Source: Watersipora subatra
Lineage: Eukaryota; Bryozoa; Gymnolaemata; Cheilostomatida; Watersiporidae
Length of the DNA stretch: 64,000 nucleotides
NCBI RefSeq assembly: GCF_963576615.1
Contig: NC_088717.1
Location: forward strand, 40,192,302-40,256,301
Direction of reading: 5' to 3'
The notes beneath the pieces were generated by a model that saw only the letters and a list, made by a program, of their open reading frames with translations, did no database searches and was not told the DNA's origin. Made by a program: the position numbers and the translations under genes. Each line of letters starts with the position of its first letter. The first letter of the stretch is position 1. Shown here one piece after another: positions 28,992 to 43,766 of this stretch.

Positions 28992-31900
28992 ATGAGGCTC
29001 GTCAAAGGAATCCTTTCTGTTTTAGGAGGGGGCATTTTGCTTTCCTCACTGGGCATGTTCTTTTCATGGGGTAAGCGGTAAAATATACTAACCCCCCTTC
29101 CCATAATTACGTAGTAGGTAAAGCATGATGTCTAACGTGTGAAATATAATGCACCGTTAGAAATTCTCAACGGGTAAGTTTGATTTGTTATGATATCCTA
29201 ATGTCAATTTTCCTTAAGAAAAATAATGTACAACTGTCATCACTCAAAAAGTAAGCTTTTTGTACCATGGGCTTTTTTCTAAAATAAACACATTTGTCTA
29301 ATATGACAAACAAAAAAAAGGTTTTTGTGACTATGCAGTGCTTTAATTTAAGTCAGGTATATGACTGGAACTGACATCAAACCTTAACACAATATCTGAT
29401 CATTTTTATGAATGAAGTGTACACAAAAGACATGATTGAAATGTTCAAAGTAGATTTTCAACTCAAACTATGCTGTATTTGTCGATGACATAAATATTAT
29501 CTACACCTAAACCAGTCTTGGCTATAATAAGATTCGTCTCGTCACTTTGTTGGTTCAGAGCCACAGAGTTCACAGTCTATGGTTCACAGCCCACATTTCA
29601 CTGTTCACAGTCTACGGTTCACTGTTCACATAGCTCACTGTTTAAAACCATAGAGAATTTGAACCCATGACAATAGGTTCTTGGGCTTCACCATCCAGCA
29701 TGTTACTACCTGCACCAATCTTTCGCAGTACATGTTTTTGAATTTTTGGACACATACTTACATCAGGTGCTTTGTCAGGACACCTACAATCTGTAATGGT
29801 GCACTAGACCTCTAGGATATTAGTGTTTTATAATATATTCTTTTACCATCAATCCAGCTTACCTCACTACTACTTGTCCCATCATAATAGCTTTGAACAT
29901 ATAGCTAGTACAAAAATTGCTCGTTTTGCGCATTTGCGTCACAGGTTTTAAAATTCTGAATAAACTGCGCGCAGAACATTTATATTTATCCTTCCAAGCA
30001 TATGACCATGGATCATTTTCTATTTTGTGACACCAACATACTACATCTACCGTAGTATGATGCAGTTTATGAACTTTTGTTACTAAAACCTACAATTCAC
30101 AAACTCGACTACTCTACAATACTATTAGATTACCAACTTTTGAAACACGCCTGTTCAGTTCACTCAATAATTCCTGATTTCTGTCTTTCCTTTTTCTGTT
30201 CTTCCTTCTGATATGAAATGAGAAACATCATTTTGTTGATGATTACCAATGCCAATAAAAAGTTACCGTATACGTAATTTTGCAAATTGTTTTTCAATGA
30301 CAATTTTTAGACAAGTGTGCATCATAAGATAATTCTCTTGCGCTTATTTGTAGCAAATTTCAGTCCATACGCGATCTCCTACATAAGACTATACTCAAGC
30401 CCTAGCGATTTAGACTACAGCAGTGTCTTATGGATTCCCGGCTTGATTGCAGTCGGTTTTAGTCTTACCATGTACATAGCTGGAGTTGTTGAGAATAAAA
30501 TTGGCACAAGGGCTGTGACAGCGATCGGCTCAGCTATTTGCAGGTACTTTTCTTTTAACCTCATCAACCAGAAACTTACAGTAACTTACACAGTTACTTG
30601 CCTTACTGTTAATTTAGCTGTACACAAAAAAATTGTTGCTATGTTACTGTAGAATTGTTTGCTGGAATTATGTCTTTCCTGGTAATATGCTGCAAGATCA
30701 ATATTGCCATCAATTTTATATTAATAAATCTAACAACATTGTTATTGTTCATGTGTGTACATGCATTTGCTTGTATGTGTGTGTATGTGTGTTAGTCAGC
30801 GTAAAAACTATTCAATTTCACATGTTTGGCCAATTTCCTCCACATTTCACAAGCTGTTATCTAATAACTATAGACCTATTTCTATTCTGCCGGTTTTCTC
30901 AAAAACTTTGAGCAAGAATATTGCAATACTGCAACATTATTGTAGAATCTCAATTTGGATTTCAGAAAGGAAAAGGAACTCGTGAAGCATTGATAAAATT
31001 TACAAACAATACACTTGCTGCTTTAAACAATAGTCTATTTGTTTTAGGTATTTTCATTGACTTCTCAAAGGCTTTTGATACAATACATCACTCTATTTTG
31101 ATAAACAGGCTTGAGCAAATAAATTTTTTTCATTCGAATTTAAAATTAATTCAAAATTATTTATCAAATCGTTTTCAATGTGTTATAATATCTCAGAAAA
31201 TATCCCAACCTTTAGTAATTAAATGTAGAGTACCCTAAGGATCCATCTTTAGACCAACACTATTTTTGTTATATATAAATGATCTTGTAAAGAGTACTGA
31301 TAAATTTAAAACTATTTTGTTTGCTGATGATACTAACTTATTTTATACTGCTAAAAATTTGAATAAAGATATTTAACTATAATTAATAAAGAATTAAATG
31401 CGATAAAAAATTGATGTGACCAAAACAAACTAACATTGAATGTTGACAAGACTAATTTTATAATTATTCAAATTCCACAAAATAAATTTTGATTAACAGA
31501 AAACATTTCCATGAATGGACAAAACATACTAATGATGGATAGTATAAAATTTTTAGGCGTCACAATAGATAGTACACTAAACAGGTCAAGACACATAGAA
31601 CTATTGAGAAAACAACTGCGACAAAGCTTGGGACTTATTTACCAAGCCTCGTTGATCTTACTAGAAATGCCTCTTTTGCTTTAATATAATACTCTAATTA
31701 ACAGTAAAATAGTTTATCGCTTGGAAGCATGGGGAAACGCTCCAATGAGCTTCTTAAACAAAATTTTAGTCATCCAGAAGTGATTGCTTAGAATAACATA
31801 TCATAAAAACTCTTACTTTCCGTCAAATCCTTTGTTTAAAAGATCTCGTGTTTTGCCTATACAGCAACTTTACCAACTAAAAATATGTCTTTTAGCTTTC

Positions 31901-34900
31901 ACACAATTTAAATCTCAAATTAACTTGTCAACGCGTTATAACACTCATCATTCCTTATTTTCATTACCTCTTCCACCCTTCTTCTCTACTGGTGGCCATA
32001 GACGGGTTGCTTATCGTGTGTCATCAGAATGGAATTCCTTGCCAATTTGGCTGAGGAAAATTGGTAGTCATGATAGCTTCAGAGCTGCTTTAAAGCAGTA
32101 CTCGTTGGCCTCTCTGGAATAGATTTGTTCAGATTTCTATTGCTTAGACAATCTTGTTTTTTTCATTGACAATCTCTTCTGTTAACTCGGGCTCTGCGCC
32201 TTGAATAGCCATGCTACTGCACATATGGGCCCACATTGCACCTTACTTTTTATAATTTTCTTATGTCATGATTTAATGTGAAATAAAACCAACAAACAAA
32301 TATATTTCATACCTTTCAGAGGTTTCTGTAAACCAGTCTCTTAAACACCCACCTGCAGGTTATCTCATTGAAAATGAGAGAAATGTCGTGTATACAGTAA
32401 TAAATCTCTATACTCGTATTTACACTGAAGCCAATTATAGATGTGCTTTTGTACATTTGCCTTTTGTATGATGAGCTGTTGAAGTATTGATGACTGTCTT
32501 ATTTTATAATAAGCATTTCATATTCACATATACGGTGAAAATATGGTAAAAGAAGTAGCTGTTTTCATTCTTACTATAATTCCTGTTCAGGACAAAAGAA
32601 TTTGCAGAAGTGTTTTTTTAATCTGTGTAAGTTTTAAACCAATTTTCAGTTAATAGAAATCCACGCTGAGTTGAGAGCTATTATATTAGTAATGTAATCT
32701 TGCTGGTATTCATAGACAGCAGAGCATTAGGATTAAACTCCTTTCTAATGAGTATCCAAAGAGTTATATGGAAGGGTAACAGATCTATAATTATACTTGT
32801 GAGAAAACTCTTTTTATGGCTAATATTAGGCTGCCTTAAACCAATGCCGTCAAAAGTGTATAATAATGCATTAAATAATGCATTAACTGGATGGTAGGCT
32901 CTGTAACCTTAGTGAAAAAGACTTAAGATTTATCTTTGACCTATCTAACTGTAAGTGCGCAAGTGTGCAGTATGATTATATGTAGTTTCAGGAAAAACTC
33001 TAGTTTAAAGTTGCCTGCTTTATACAACCATATTTTAAACTACATATACATAGACTGCCGCTGTCTCGTCTACTTTTAAAACAACTACTCTAACTGGCTG
33101 TGTAGCTTGTTGTTTATTGTACTTTCTGTTATTGTGGTGTTTCCAAGTAAATTCTGGGCAACCTCAAGTTTAATATCTTTTCATGATTTCTTTCAGCTTG
33201 AGCTTGCTTCTCTCAGCCTTCTCCATCAAGGTTAACTACTACTTGTTCTGTACTACACTTGGTTTCATGTTTGGGATAGGATATGGGTTCATGTACACTC
33301 CTCCAATCACACTCGTTATGAAGGTAATACAAATAGTATGTCAGAAACATGTGTAAGACAGCAATAGCAAGACGGAGATATCTACGGTTTGAAGCCTAAC
33401 CAATATTTCAGGTTATACTGATGATAATATTAACATCTGAAATGGTCTACGCTGTTGGCAAGAGACCCTGTAGACAGTTAAATGTAGAAATAAAAATAAT
33501 TAGTGACAATAAAATCAACCAAAGATTTTGGTAACACATTAAATATCTTCTATTTGGTCTGTATTGCCATTTATAGCATCATTTTACAATAACGAAACTT
33601 TTACAAAATTATGTTGTTCTTGCACAACATCAAGGAAAGTAAAAATAAGAATTCTCTAAGATTTATCTGCTCTTAACTAAAACAACAAATCTATGATAAA
33701 GTATGAGCTTTACTAATACCAAGATCATGAGCTTCTAAGTTTCACTTGTTTAGAAAAGACTGGCAAGTAGCCAATTTACTTACATTTCAGTCCTACTTTT
33801 GGAATGGAAAACAGGAAGTTTCAAATACAACTATACATTATCACGAAAAACTGTGGTTTGGGGTTCAATAGAACTTTTTAATTTTAAATCTCCACTAATG
33901 CAAAGTTCCTAGCCTGTAAAAAAGCATATTTACACTACAACTGCAAGAAATCTCATTGTGCGTAAAAAACCTCAAAATTAGCATCAAATTTTTTTTAATT
34001 TGCAATTTTTTTGAAACAAACTAATAACAATGTCAAACATATATAATAACTGCTGGCCTCTTTTACATTTTTTACCAAACACTAGATTCTACCAGCCAAA
34101 CTCACAGCAACTGTTAAAACTTCTAGCAATATCACATCTCCCTTTTTACAGAGCAAATCTTACAAATGAAGAGAGTTAGAGGTACTAAAAAAGATCGCTG
34201 ATTTAATAATTTCATCTAATCATTCAACTCAGTATTTTTGTCTCAGAAATTTGTTTTTTGCTTTGAGCTGTGTTTTGCAGTGGTTTCCAAATTACCAGAC
34301 AACTATGGCAGCCATTGTCCTTTTGGGACCTTCCACTGGTGGACTAGTGTTTAATCAAATAGAAGATGCTTATGCAAACCCTACAAATGTAAAAGCAGAC
34401 CAAGTTACCACCTTGAATGTCACAGACTCAGACAGGTTAGTACACAATACATTAAGTTTATGAAATAGCAAAAAAGAAACATTTTGTTTAAAAAGTTTGC
34501 AAAAAATGATGGTGATTTTTGGAAAAATAAAAAATAAACAACAAATTTTTATTTCTTGTTTACAGCTTGTTTTGTATAGTAATATATTATATATATAGTA
34601 ATGACACAAATTGACAAAAAAAGTTTTTGATGAAAACAATGTGACTGACTACAACATTTAAAAATTATTCTGTTTTGCTATTACAATATGTTTTAACTGT
34701 TCGATTACTTATTCAGCTTAAACTTGTTAGCAATCAATTGAAAATTTATTCGGTTGAACTTGCTAAATATATGAGATTAATTTCTTGTTAAAGTCAGAGT
34801 TTACATTTTTTGTTAGTGAATTTTGTTTTAAGTTTTTTTAACTTTGGCAGTCATAGATTGAGACTCTTATTTTGCAACCTACTTTCTAGCTGCTGCCTGT

Positions 34901-37900
34901 CATGAAAAGTTTTTTTTATATGCTGTTGCTAAAACAATACTGAACAGGAAACACCTGATAGTAGTGAAACACCTGTAGTCTGATTGACTGCAAACAACTA
35001 AAGGGGTCTGATTGACAGCAAACAACTAAAGTAGTCTGACTGACATTAAACAACTAAAGTATTCTGATTGACAGCAAGCAATTAAGTATTTTGATTGACA
35101 GCAAGCAATTAAGTATTTTGATTGACAGCAAACAACTAAAGTACTCTGATTGACAGCAAACTACTAAAGTAGTCTGAATGACAGCAAACAACTAAGGTAG
35201 TCTGATTGACAGTAAGCAGCTAAAGTAGTCTGACTGACAGCAAACAACTAAAGTAGTCTGAATGACAGCAGACAACTAAAGTTGTCTGATTGACAGCAAA
35301 CAACTAAAGTAGTTTGATTGACAGCAAACAACTATAATAGTAGTCTGATTGACAGCAAACAACGAAAGTAGTCTAACTGACATCAAACTACTAAAGTACT
35401 ATGATTGTCAGCAAACAACTAAAGGAGTCTGATTGACAGCTAACAACTAAAGTAGTCTGATTGACAGCAAACAACTAAAGTAGTCTGATTGACAGCAAAC
35501 AATTAAAATAATTTGATTGACAGTATACAACTAAAGTAGTTTGATTGACATCAAACAGCTAAAGTCGTCTTATTGACAGCAAACAACTAAAGTTGTCTGA
35601 TTGACAGCAAACAACTAACTAAAGTTGTCTGATTGTCAGCATACAACTAAAGTTGTCTGATTGTCAGCAAACAACTAAAGTTGTCTGATTGAGCATACAA
35701 CTAAAGTTGTCTGATTGACAGCAAACAACTAACTAAAGTTGTCTGATTGTCAGCATACAACTAAAGTTGTCTGATTGACAGCAAACAACTAAAGTGGTCT
35801 GATTGACATCATACAACTAAAGTTGTCTGAATGACAGCATACAACAAAAGTAGTCTGATTGATATCAAACAACTAAAGTAGTCTGATTGATATCAAACAA
35901 CTAAAGTAGTCTGATTGACAGCAAACAACTAAAGTTGTCTGATTGTCAGCAAACAACTAAAGTTGTCTGATTGACAGCATACAACAAAAGTAGTCTGACA
36001 GCAAACAACTAAAGTAGTCTGATTGATAGCAAACAACTAAAGTAGTCTGATTGATATCAAACAACTAAAGTAGTCTGATTGATATCAATTTGATATCAAT
36101 CAGACTACTTTAGTTGTTTGATATCAATCAGACTACTTTAGTTGTTTGATATCAATCAGACTACTTTAGTTGTTTGATATTATCAAACAACTAAAGTAGT
36201 CTGATTGATATCAAACAACTAAAGTTGTCTGATTGACAGCAAACAACTAAAGTTGTCTGATTGACAGTAAATAACTGAAATAGTCTAATTGACAGCAAAC
36301 AACTAAAGTAGTCTGATTGACAGCAAACAACTAAAGTTGTCTGATTGACAGCAAACAACTAAAGTAGTCTGATTGACAGTAAATAACTGAAATAGTCTAA
36401 TTGACAGCAAACAACTAAAGTAGTCTGATTGACAGCAAACAACTAAAGTTGTCTGATTGACAGCAAACAACTAAAGTAGTCTGATTGACAGCAAACAGCT
36501 AAAGTAGTCTGATTGACAGCATACAACTAAAGTAGTCTGATTGACAGCAAACAACTAAATTTGTCTGATTGACAGCAAACAACTAAAGTTGTCTGAATGA
36601 AAGCAAACAACTAGTGTAATTGACAGCAAACAACTAATGTTGTCTAATTGGCAGGTACTTTGAAGATGAGAAGATTTTGGATAGGATTCCATCATTATTG
36701 ATGGTCATAGCTGGTGTGAGTCTTGCTATGCAGATAATTGGAATTACATTTCTATTTCCTCCTCCGCAAAACGGAGAAGAAGAAAATCAAAATATAAAGG
36801 AGAATCATGAAAAAGAGAGCCTCCTTAGCTCGGAAAAAAAAAGGTACATACATGTATGTTGCTAGAATAGGGAGGTTTGTGATCTACTACTTACTGGTTT
36901 TGATACAAACAACTAACGTCATCTAACCTTCAGCGCTTTTTTTGGAAATCTAATGCTATTGTGACATTTTGTAATTAGTATAGTTTGTTGTAGCTAATTA
37001 GATTGTGCATGAAAGTAAGAAATTCACAAGAAAATTACTTAAAATAAAAATTCACAAGCAGATGAACTGAGATTTAATTGTATATATAATCTAGCAACTG
37101 CTAAATTATAACGCTGCTAACAATTCTAGGAATTATTTACAGTTTACATTTTTAACAATCCACCATCAGTCTCTAGGTAATAATTTTATGCACAACATAG
37201 CGTTTTGCCATTACAACTCATGGCTTTTCTTACATCTTTAGGCTGGTTATTTCTCAGCTAGTGTTTTGCAAAATATACGGAAAAAGGATTTGCATGTGCA
37301 ATAGACAACACAAATTGTTTGGGCTATCAGTTTTTGATACCAAGCTGCCTTAATTCTAAAAGCTTTAACAAAAATGTTAGCTTTTTGGCTTTGTAAAAGT
37401 TTTAAGTGCCATCATCGATAGGCATATTTTATGTACATTAATATTGTTTGCAGCTTTTTATTCATAAATGTATTTGTCCAATAATAAGGTTCAATATTAA
37501 ACCTTTTGAAATGTAAGCAATGTTAAGAAATTTTTCAAGCTAGTTTTTATGGCAGGCCAGGTTCATTGACTATTCCAGGTTTTTATAACTTCTATATTAG
37601 GAGTTGTTACTTTTTATAGAGTTGCTATGCCTTCATAGAAGCTTATTTTTTCATGAGTTTTTATTCTTGCATGGGGGTTGTTATTCCTTTATAGAAGTTG
37701 TTTTTTTTAGGAGCTGTTATTCCTTCCAAACTAAAAGTTGTCCTTTCTTGTTAGAGTTTTTATTCTTGTGTGGGAGTTTTTGATCCTTTTTAGGAGTTAT
37801 TATTTCAGCGTAGAAGTTTGTATTCCTGCATAGGATTGTACAAAAGTGCTTTGTGCAGTCAAGGAAAGTTAGATGGAATTTTGGTCTTTTAGCTGATTTA

Positions 37901-40900
37901 AGATAAAAGCCTAAACAGCCAATTATAAAGTAATTTAGTTTTCACTTACTAAACGAACTATATCAAACTCACAAAAAATTACCAAATTTATAATCACTGA
38001 AAAATATTAGTGGTCTCTGGGATAGAAACTTTTTTATAGCTGAATAAAAACCAAAAGAATTGTCTAATCGAACCACATTTTTATATCTGTCTAAAAAAAA
38101 GGTTTCGTAAAGGCATATTCACTGACTACTACCATTTATTATGCAACTTAAACCACAAGATATTTTTGATGAACCATGCTCTTCAATCTGTTCTAATCTC
38201 CCGATTGGCTGTCAGGGTATCAAAAACATCACACTCCATATGTGAATATGTACTTGACCTAGCCTCAATTTTTTTCAATTTTTGATATTCTCGATGATTG
38301 CCTAGCACTACCATGAAAAAACCCAGCACCATCGACAAGTACTGACTAGCCCTAGTGATGCAATGACTTGAGTTACTTGAGACAATGGTGAATAAAAAGC
38401 AGAAACTGCAAATCTCAGCAGTGGTTGTAAATTCAATAGTCATTATCTCACTTATTTTCAATAAGCTTCCGGCTCTCAGGGCACAAAAGATTGTAGTACA
38501 GCTCAACAAGATAATCACTTTAAATATTTATTTGATTGTATGCGTGTGAGTGCTGGAATTTGAAAACTCTCTTGTCCATATTTTCGTGTCAAAATTTTGT
38601 CCTATGAACTTTGACAAACTAGTCCTAGCATTGTAATTAGATAAATGAACACCCCTTTTAACCACATGCTGATAGCTTTGACCTATTTATCTTCTTCCTT
38701 GCGTCATGCTAACTTGATAGCGTTCTATCTCTAGATTCGCATTCTATTCTTCTATCTACGGTTATTAAATGTAATGATACTGTCTATTGTTTTATGGTGC
38801 CTTTTGAAGTTTGACTTGCTTATGCAGATATTGTTAGTCTCAGGTCACCTGTTTCCACATTTCGACATTCTGAGCATGTTCCTTTTATTGAACGAAAAAC
38901 AAGTGTTTCTGTGTGCCTGTAGGTACCCAGTCCTCATCCCGTCTTTTAAGCTTATTAGGATTAGTATATTTTAAACACTTTATTAGCTTGTCAAATCATC
39001 GTTACAGTATCGTTTTGATATTTCATAGCCCTATATTATAGTCAGATTTAACAAAGCTTTACCATAATACTGCTTGATAAGAAAGACAATATAAACTTAA
39101 ATTTTATATTTTTAGTATAGAGAGCGATTCAAACGATGATGATGAGGAACCCAAAAAACATTTGTCAACAGCAAGACGTACAATTAACCAAGCCTTTGGA
39201 CTTGAAAAGTCAACCAAAAAAGTTGTTAAAGAAATCGATACAGCTCCTATTCATCGTACAAAGTTTTGGGATTTGACGATACGGCAGTCCGTCGTGCAGA
39301 GACCTTTTATCATATTTTGGGTCCTGATGCTAATCAACTGCACGTCTCTGAACCTCATCACAGGCCTCTACAAAGGATATGGATTAAACAAAGTAGTGAA
39401 TGATGACAGATTTCTCACTCTCGTAGGATCAACAGCCTTACTTTTCACCGCCCCTGCAAAAATCGCAATGGGACTTTTGTCAGACAAACTGTCCAATAGG
39501 GTGAGTGATAGCAATTGCAAAACCATGATATTACCATCTTTAACCTTTTTTGCTGCCAGAATTAGTGAGTGGGCCAATATTGTCATTGTTATCCGGACCT
39601 GTAGGTTAGCTTTTCAAAGAGAGGTAGTAGCTGCGTCGATTGCTTCTTATATACAACGAAATCTCTATTTGAGCGCCGCTATAGAAGAACAATAGTAAAA
39701 TACAGCACCCCCTTTAATTGAATGCCGCTTGAAGGAAGGAATACGTGTGCACATACTTGTGCAGCACTTGCAAAAAAGCTATCGGTTAGTATTTTCGTAC
39801 CAGCATCCTTATTAGCACGCTTATTAATACGCTTTATACTTTACGCTTACTAGCATAACGTATCGATTATAAGCATATTTAAATATAATATTATGCGCAA
39901 GCTGGCTTCAGACACGGTTCTTATTATAGTAAAGATTTAGGGTAGCTTAAGCTACTCAAATTCATAAGGTAAAGACACTTAGCCAATGGAAACTACATTA
40001 CCCGTCATGGTTTATAAGCTGTGTTAAATCTTGAACAAATGTGCAGCATATACCCGTGCATTTAGCTAGTCGTAAGTAGAAAGTGATCAGTAGGAAATTG
40101 TCTACAGAATGGTACTGATAATGACTCGGTTACATTAATAACAATTAATTTTGTCATTGTTGCTGTGGTGGTTGCCATGGCTTTAGTGAGGGTGTGCCTG
40201 AGAAGATCGACTGTTACAATCATCACAACTAAACTCTAATTTGAAGTCACTAAGGTCTAAATCTGATGCATTGTTTTCAGATTTGTTCATAATGTAGTTT
40301 ATACCTTGATCTGAAAACTTTAAGATGCTTGGAAGACTGATGAAAACACTCTTCAGAAACATGCATGATGTAATAGCAGTCCGTTTTTTACTCTGCAGGT
40401 TGATAGTTTGTTCCTTGAAACATTGAAAGTAACATCATATAAATGGTTAATAGCTTTGTCCGTCTAATGTGTTTTACTCGGAGCGTTTCTTTTTTTGACA
40501 AAATTCTATACTTCAACGCATACAGGAAACGGCCAAGCAAAAATGCCAAGGCTGACGGAATTAATGTCTTTCTGGGTACAGGACATAATGTAGGCAGCAT
40601 TAGTTTCACTTCGCCAAATCAAATGATAGCCAGAGTGCTCAATATCATTTGAGTGAGGTGCTCCACGGTGATAATAGCCACAATTAGGACGAATGCTCAA
40701 GTACTAATGGTTTTTTCTATTTTCAGTTGGTCACGGGACTCTGTTTTGGGTTTCAAGCACTTCTTTACTTGACACTATTTCTTCCGCAAGCTTTTGCTAA
40801 TGAAGCTGGAAGAGAGCTGCTGATGTTTTGGACATGCTTGTCCTTTATGGGTTCTGCTTCAGCTTTTCCACTAGTGTTGTCAGGAGTTGCAAAGGTTTTT

Positions 40901-43716
40901 GGCCTTGAAAACTCAACGACCCTTGTGGGAATTATGTTTTCTGCAGAGGTAAAGTAAAACGCATATGTACAATAATGAATGTTTTAGGAAACTTGTCAGC
41001 TCAGTTCTTTTGTAATTATTTATATGTGTAACTCCCCCAGCATCGAATGGCCGGAAAAAAGGATTTTTTAAATTTGTTTGCACAATTCCGTTGCTCAAAT
41101 ATGAAACTATAAAATGATCTACTTTTATAGGCTCACACTTTGTACAGTCTGTGCAAATAATAAACACTGAAAGCTTTCAGAGTGAAAATCTAAAAAAGAA
41201 TTCAATTTATATAGACATATATACATGTGTCTGTGTTTGTTCAGCTATAACTATTAAAATCTTGGATTTTAAAATTCTGCATTATGGTGGGTCTGAACTC
41301 ACGGCGACCACTAGATTTAAATTCACACGCTTTACCACTGAGCTATTCAAAGCGTATTGATCATATACTCTATCATATACCATATAGCGTATGCACGTGA
41401 TAAATGATGTATTATTTGAAACTATGAATTCTATCAACTCTATGAAACACAATGCTTTTTGTGTTTTTTGAATTTCTGTTTTTGGTTTTTCATAAGGTTC
41501 AATTGCTATATCTGTGGTCAAGGCCAATTCTTGTTACGCGGACAATTGTATTATCTTTAAAGGAAGAGCCTTGGCATTCTCTCTCTCCGTTTGGTCAGAC
41601 AAAGACTGTACGATATCTCATTTTTACATTTTCACCAGTATCATATATTTGTACCAGTATCGAGAGTTACCAGTATCATCGTATCCAAAGTTTTGATAGA
41701 TAGCTTTTGGTAAAACAGTAACCTTTTTTATACACACACACTTCTATGCAAAAAATTTTATTATTACTTCAATACATTCAGGATTTCTATTTTGCTTTCT
41801 CAGTTTGTATTAATTGTATCATTGCCAAATCATCTTTCATTGTAATCGTAACAAAACAGACTTAATTTAGCTATTACTTGCTAATTATTTCACATTTACA
41901 TTTAAACCCTTTTACAGTTGTTTTATTTTTTTTTAATTTATTTGACCTATACAAAACATTTTACTCGTGATATGAAGTTTAAAAGTTACAATTGTTTGTC
42001 AAAGTTACAAAACCTTTACAGTTGCTTTCATTTTTTCTCTTAATATATTTCAACCACACAAAACACTTTTCTCATGATATGTAGTTTGAAAGTTAGAATG
42101 GCAAATGCTGTTATATGTTTAATACAAATCAAAGACTTTAGTACAGCTAGTACAGGTAGCTGTACAGGTAGTACAGCTACCTGTACAGCTACCTGTAGGT
42201 GTACAGGTAGCTGTACAGGTAGTACAGCTACCTGTACAGCTACCTGTAGCTGTACTACCTGTAGCTGTACTACCTGTAGCTGTACAGGTAGTGTACAGCT
42301 AGTGTGTATATACTGTATATCTACGTGTATATATAAATCTCAATGTTTGTCCGTGCGTTCGTCCGTACTTCTGTCTGTCTAGCTATAGTGATAATAGTTG
42401 AAGAATGAGAAATGCGCTGCGAACTAGATTAGAACTCACGACCCTCAGTTTTGCAGGCATCTATTTCTCTAATACACCACACTGACCAACTTGCTGCACT
42501 ATGAAATAGATTTGGCACATACTTGGAATACATACCAATCTTTCATGGCTTTACGTTAAACACTGCAGCTAGCGTTATGTGTAAAGGTATACCACAAGAA
42601 AAATCCGTGAAGCCGTACTAAAAGAAAAATTCATGCCCATAAGTTAAAAGATGCTTAAACTCATATAGCCAACAAAACTATTGCAATCAGTATGGATCTG
42701 TAGCAGGCACTGCAGCTGGTACAGTATGCATTATACAGAATTAAACACAGTAAACATAAATAGCAGAGTTCACAGAAAAAACAAACACCTTGGTTTAAAG
42801 GTTAGAATGGTGGATGTTGATGTTGAAAATGTTGATTAAAAGTAAGTTTTCTGTGCAAAAACTTTGTTTTATTACCCGTACAACGCCGGACATCCATCTA
42901 GTATATACATACACATATATACATGTATATATACATGTATATACAAATTAGTAGAAAATTAGATAGAATACATATTTTGGTTAGCTGCTGTCAGTTTTGT
43001 GCTTGTGCAGGTATTAGGCTGTAGATCTCCACTGAAACAAAATGGTTGTTTTTCAAACACATGTATATATCTCTGTCACGGGATGCCTCTTTAATTCCGT
43101 GATGCCTCTCTGATTACATGATCTATCACCAATCACGTGATCAGAGAAGGATTCCAGAATCCCAATCTGATATATCATATATATATATACATTGTATATA
43201 TATGTATATATACATTGTATATATATATATATATATGTATATACATTGTATATATATGTATATATACATTGTATATATATATATATGCATATATATATGT
43301 ATATACATTGTATATATATACATTGTATATATATACATTGTATATATATATGTATATACATTGTATATATATACATTGTATATATATATATATGTATATG
43401 TATGTACATGTATATGTATGTACATGTATATGTATGTACATGTATATGTATGTACATGTATATGTATGTACATGTACATGTATATGTATGTACATGTATA
43501 TGTATGTACATGTATATGTATGTACTTGTACATGTATGTACTTGTACATGTATGTACTTGTACATGTATGTACTTGTACATGTATGTACTTGTACATGTA
43601 TGTACTTGTACATGTATGTACATGTATATGTATGTACTTGTACATGTATATGTATGTACTTGTACATGTATGTACATGTATGATCAGAGAAGGATTCCAT
43701 AATCCCAATCTGATAT

Positions 43717-43766
<50 letters not shown>

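Noticed and set aside
43053..43763. Several 160-220-residue open frames on both strands
   Set aside because: They are translations of TATACA/TACATG microsatellite; composition is almost only Y, I, C, T, V, M, H.
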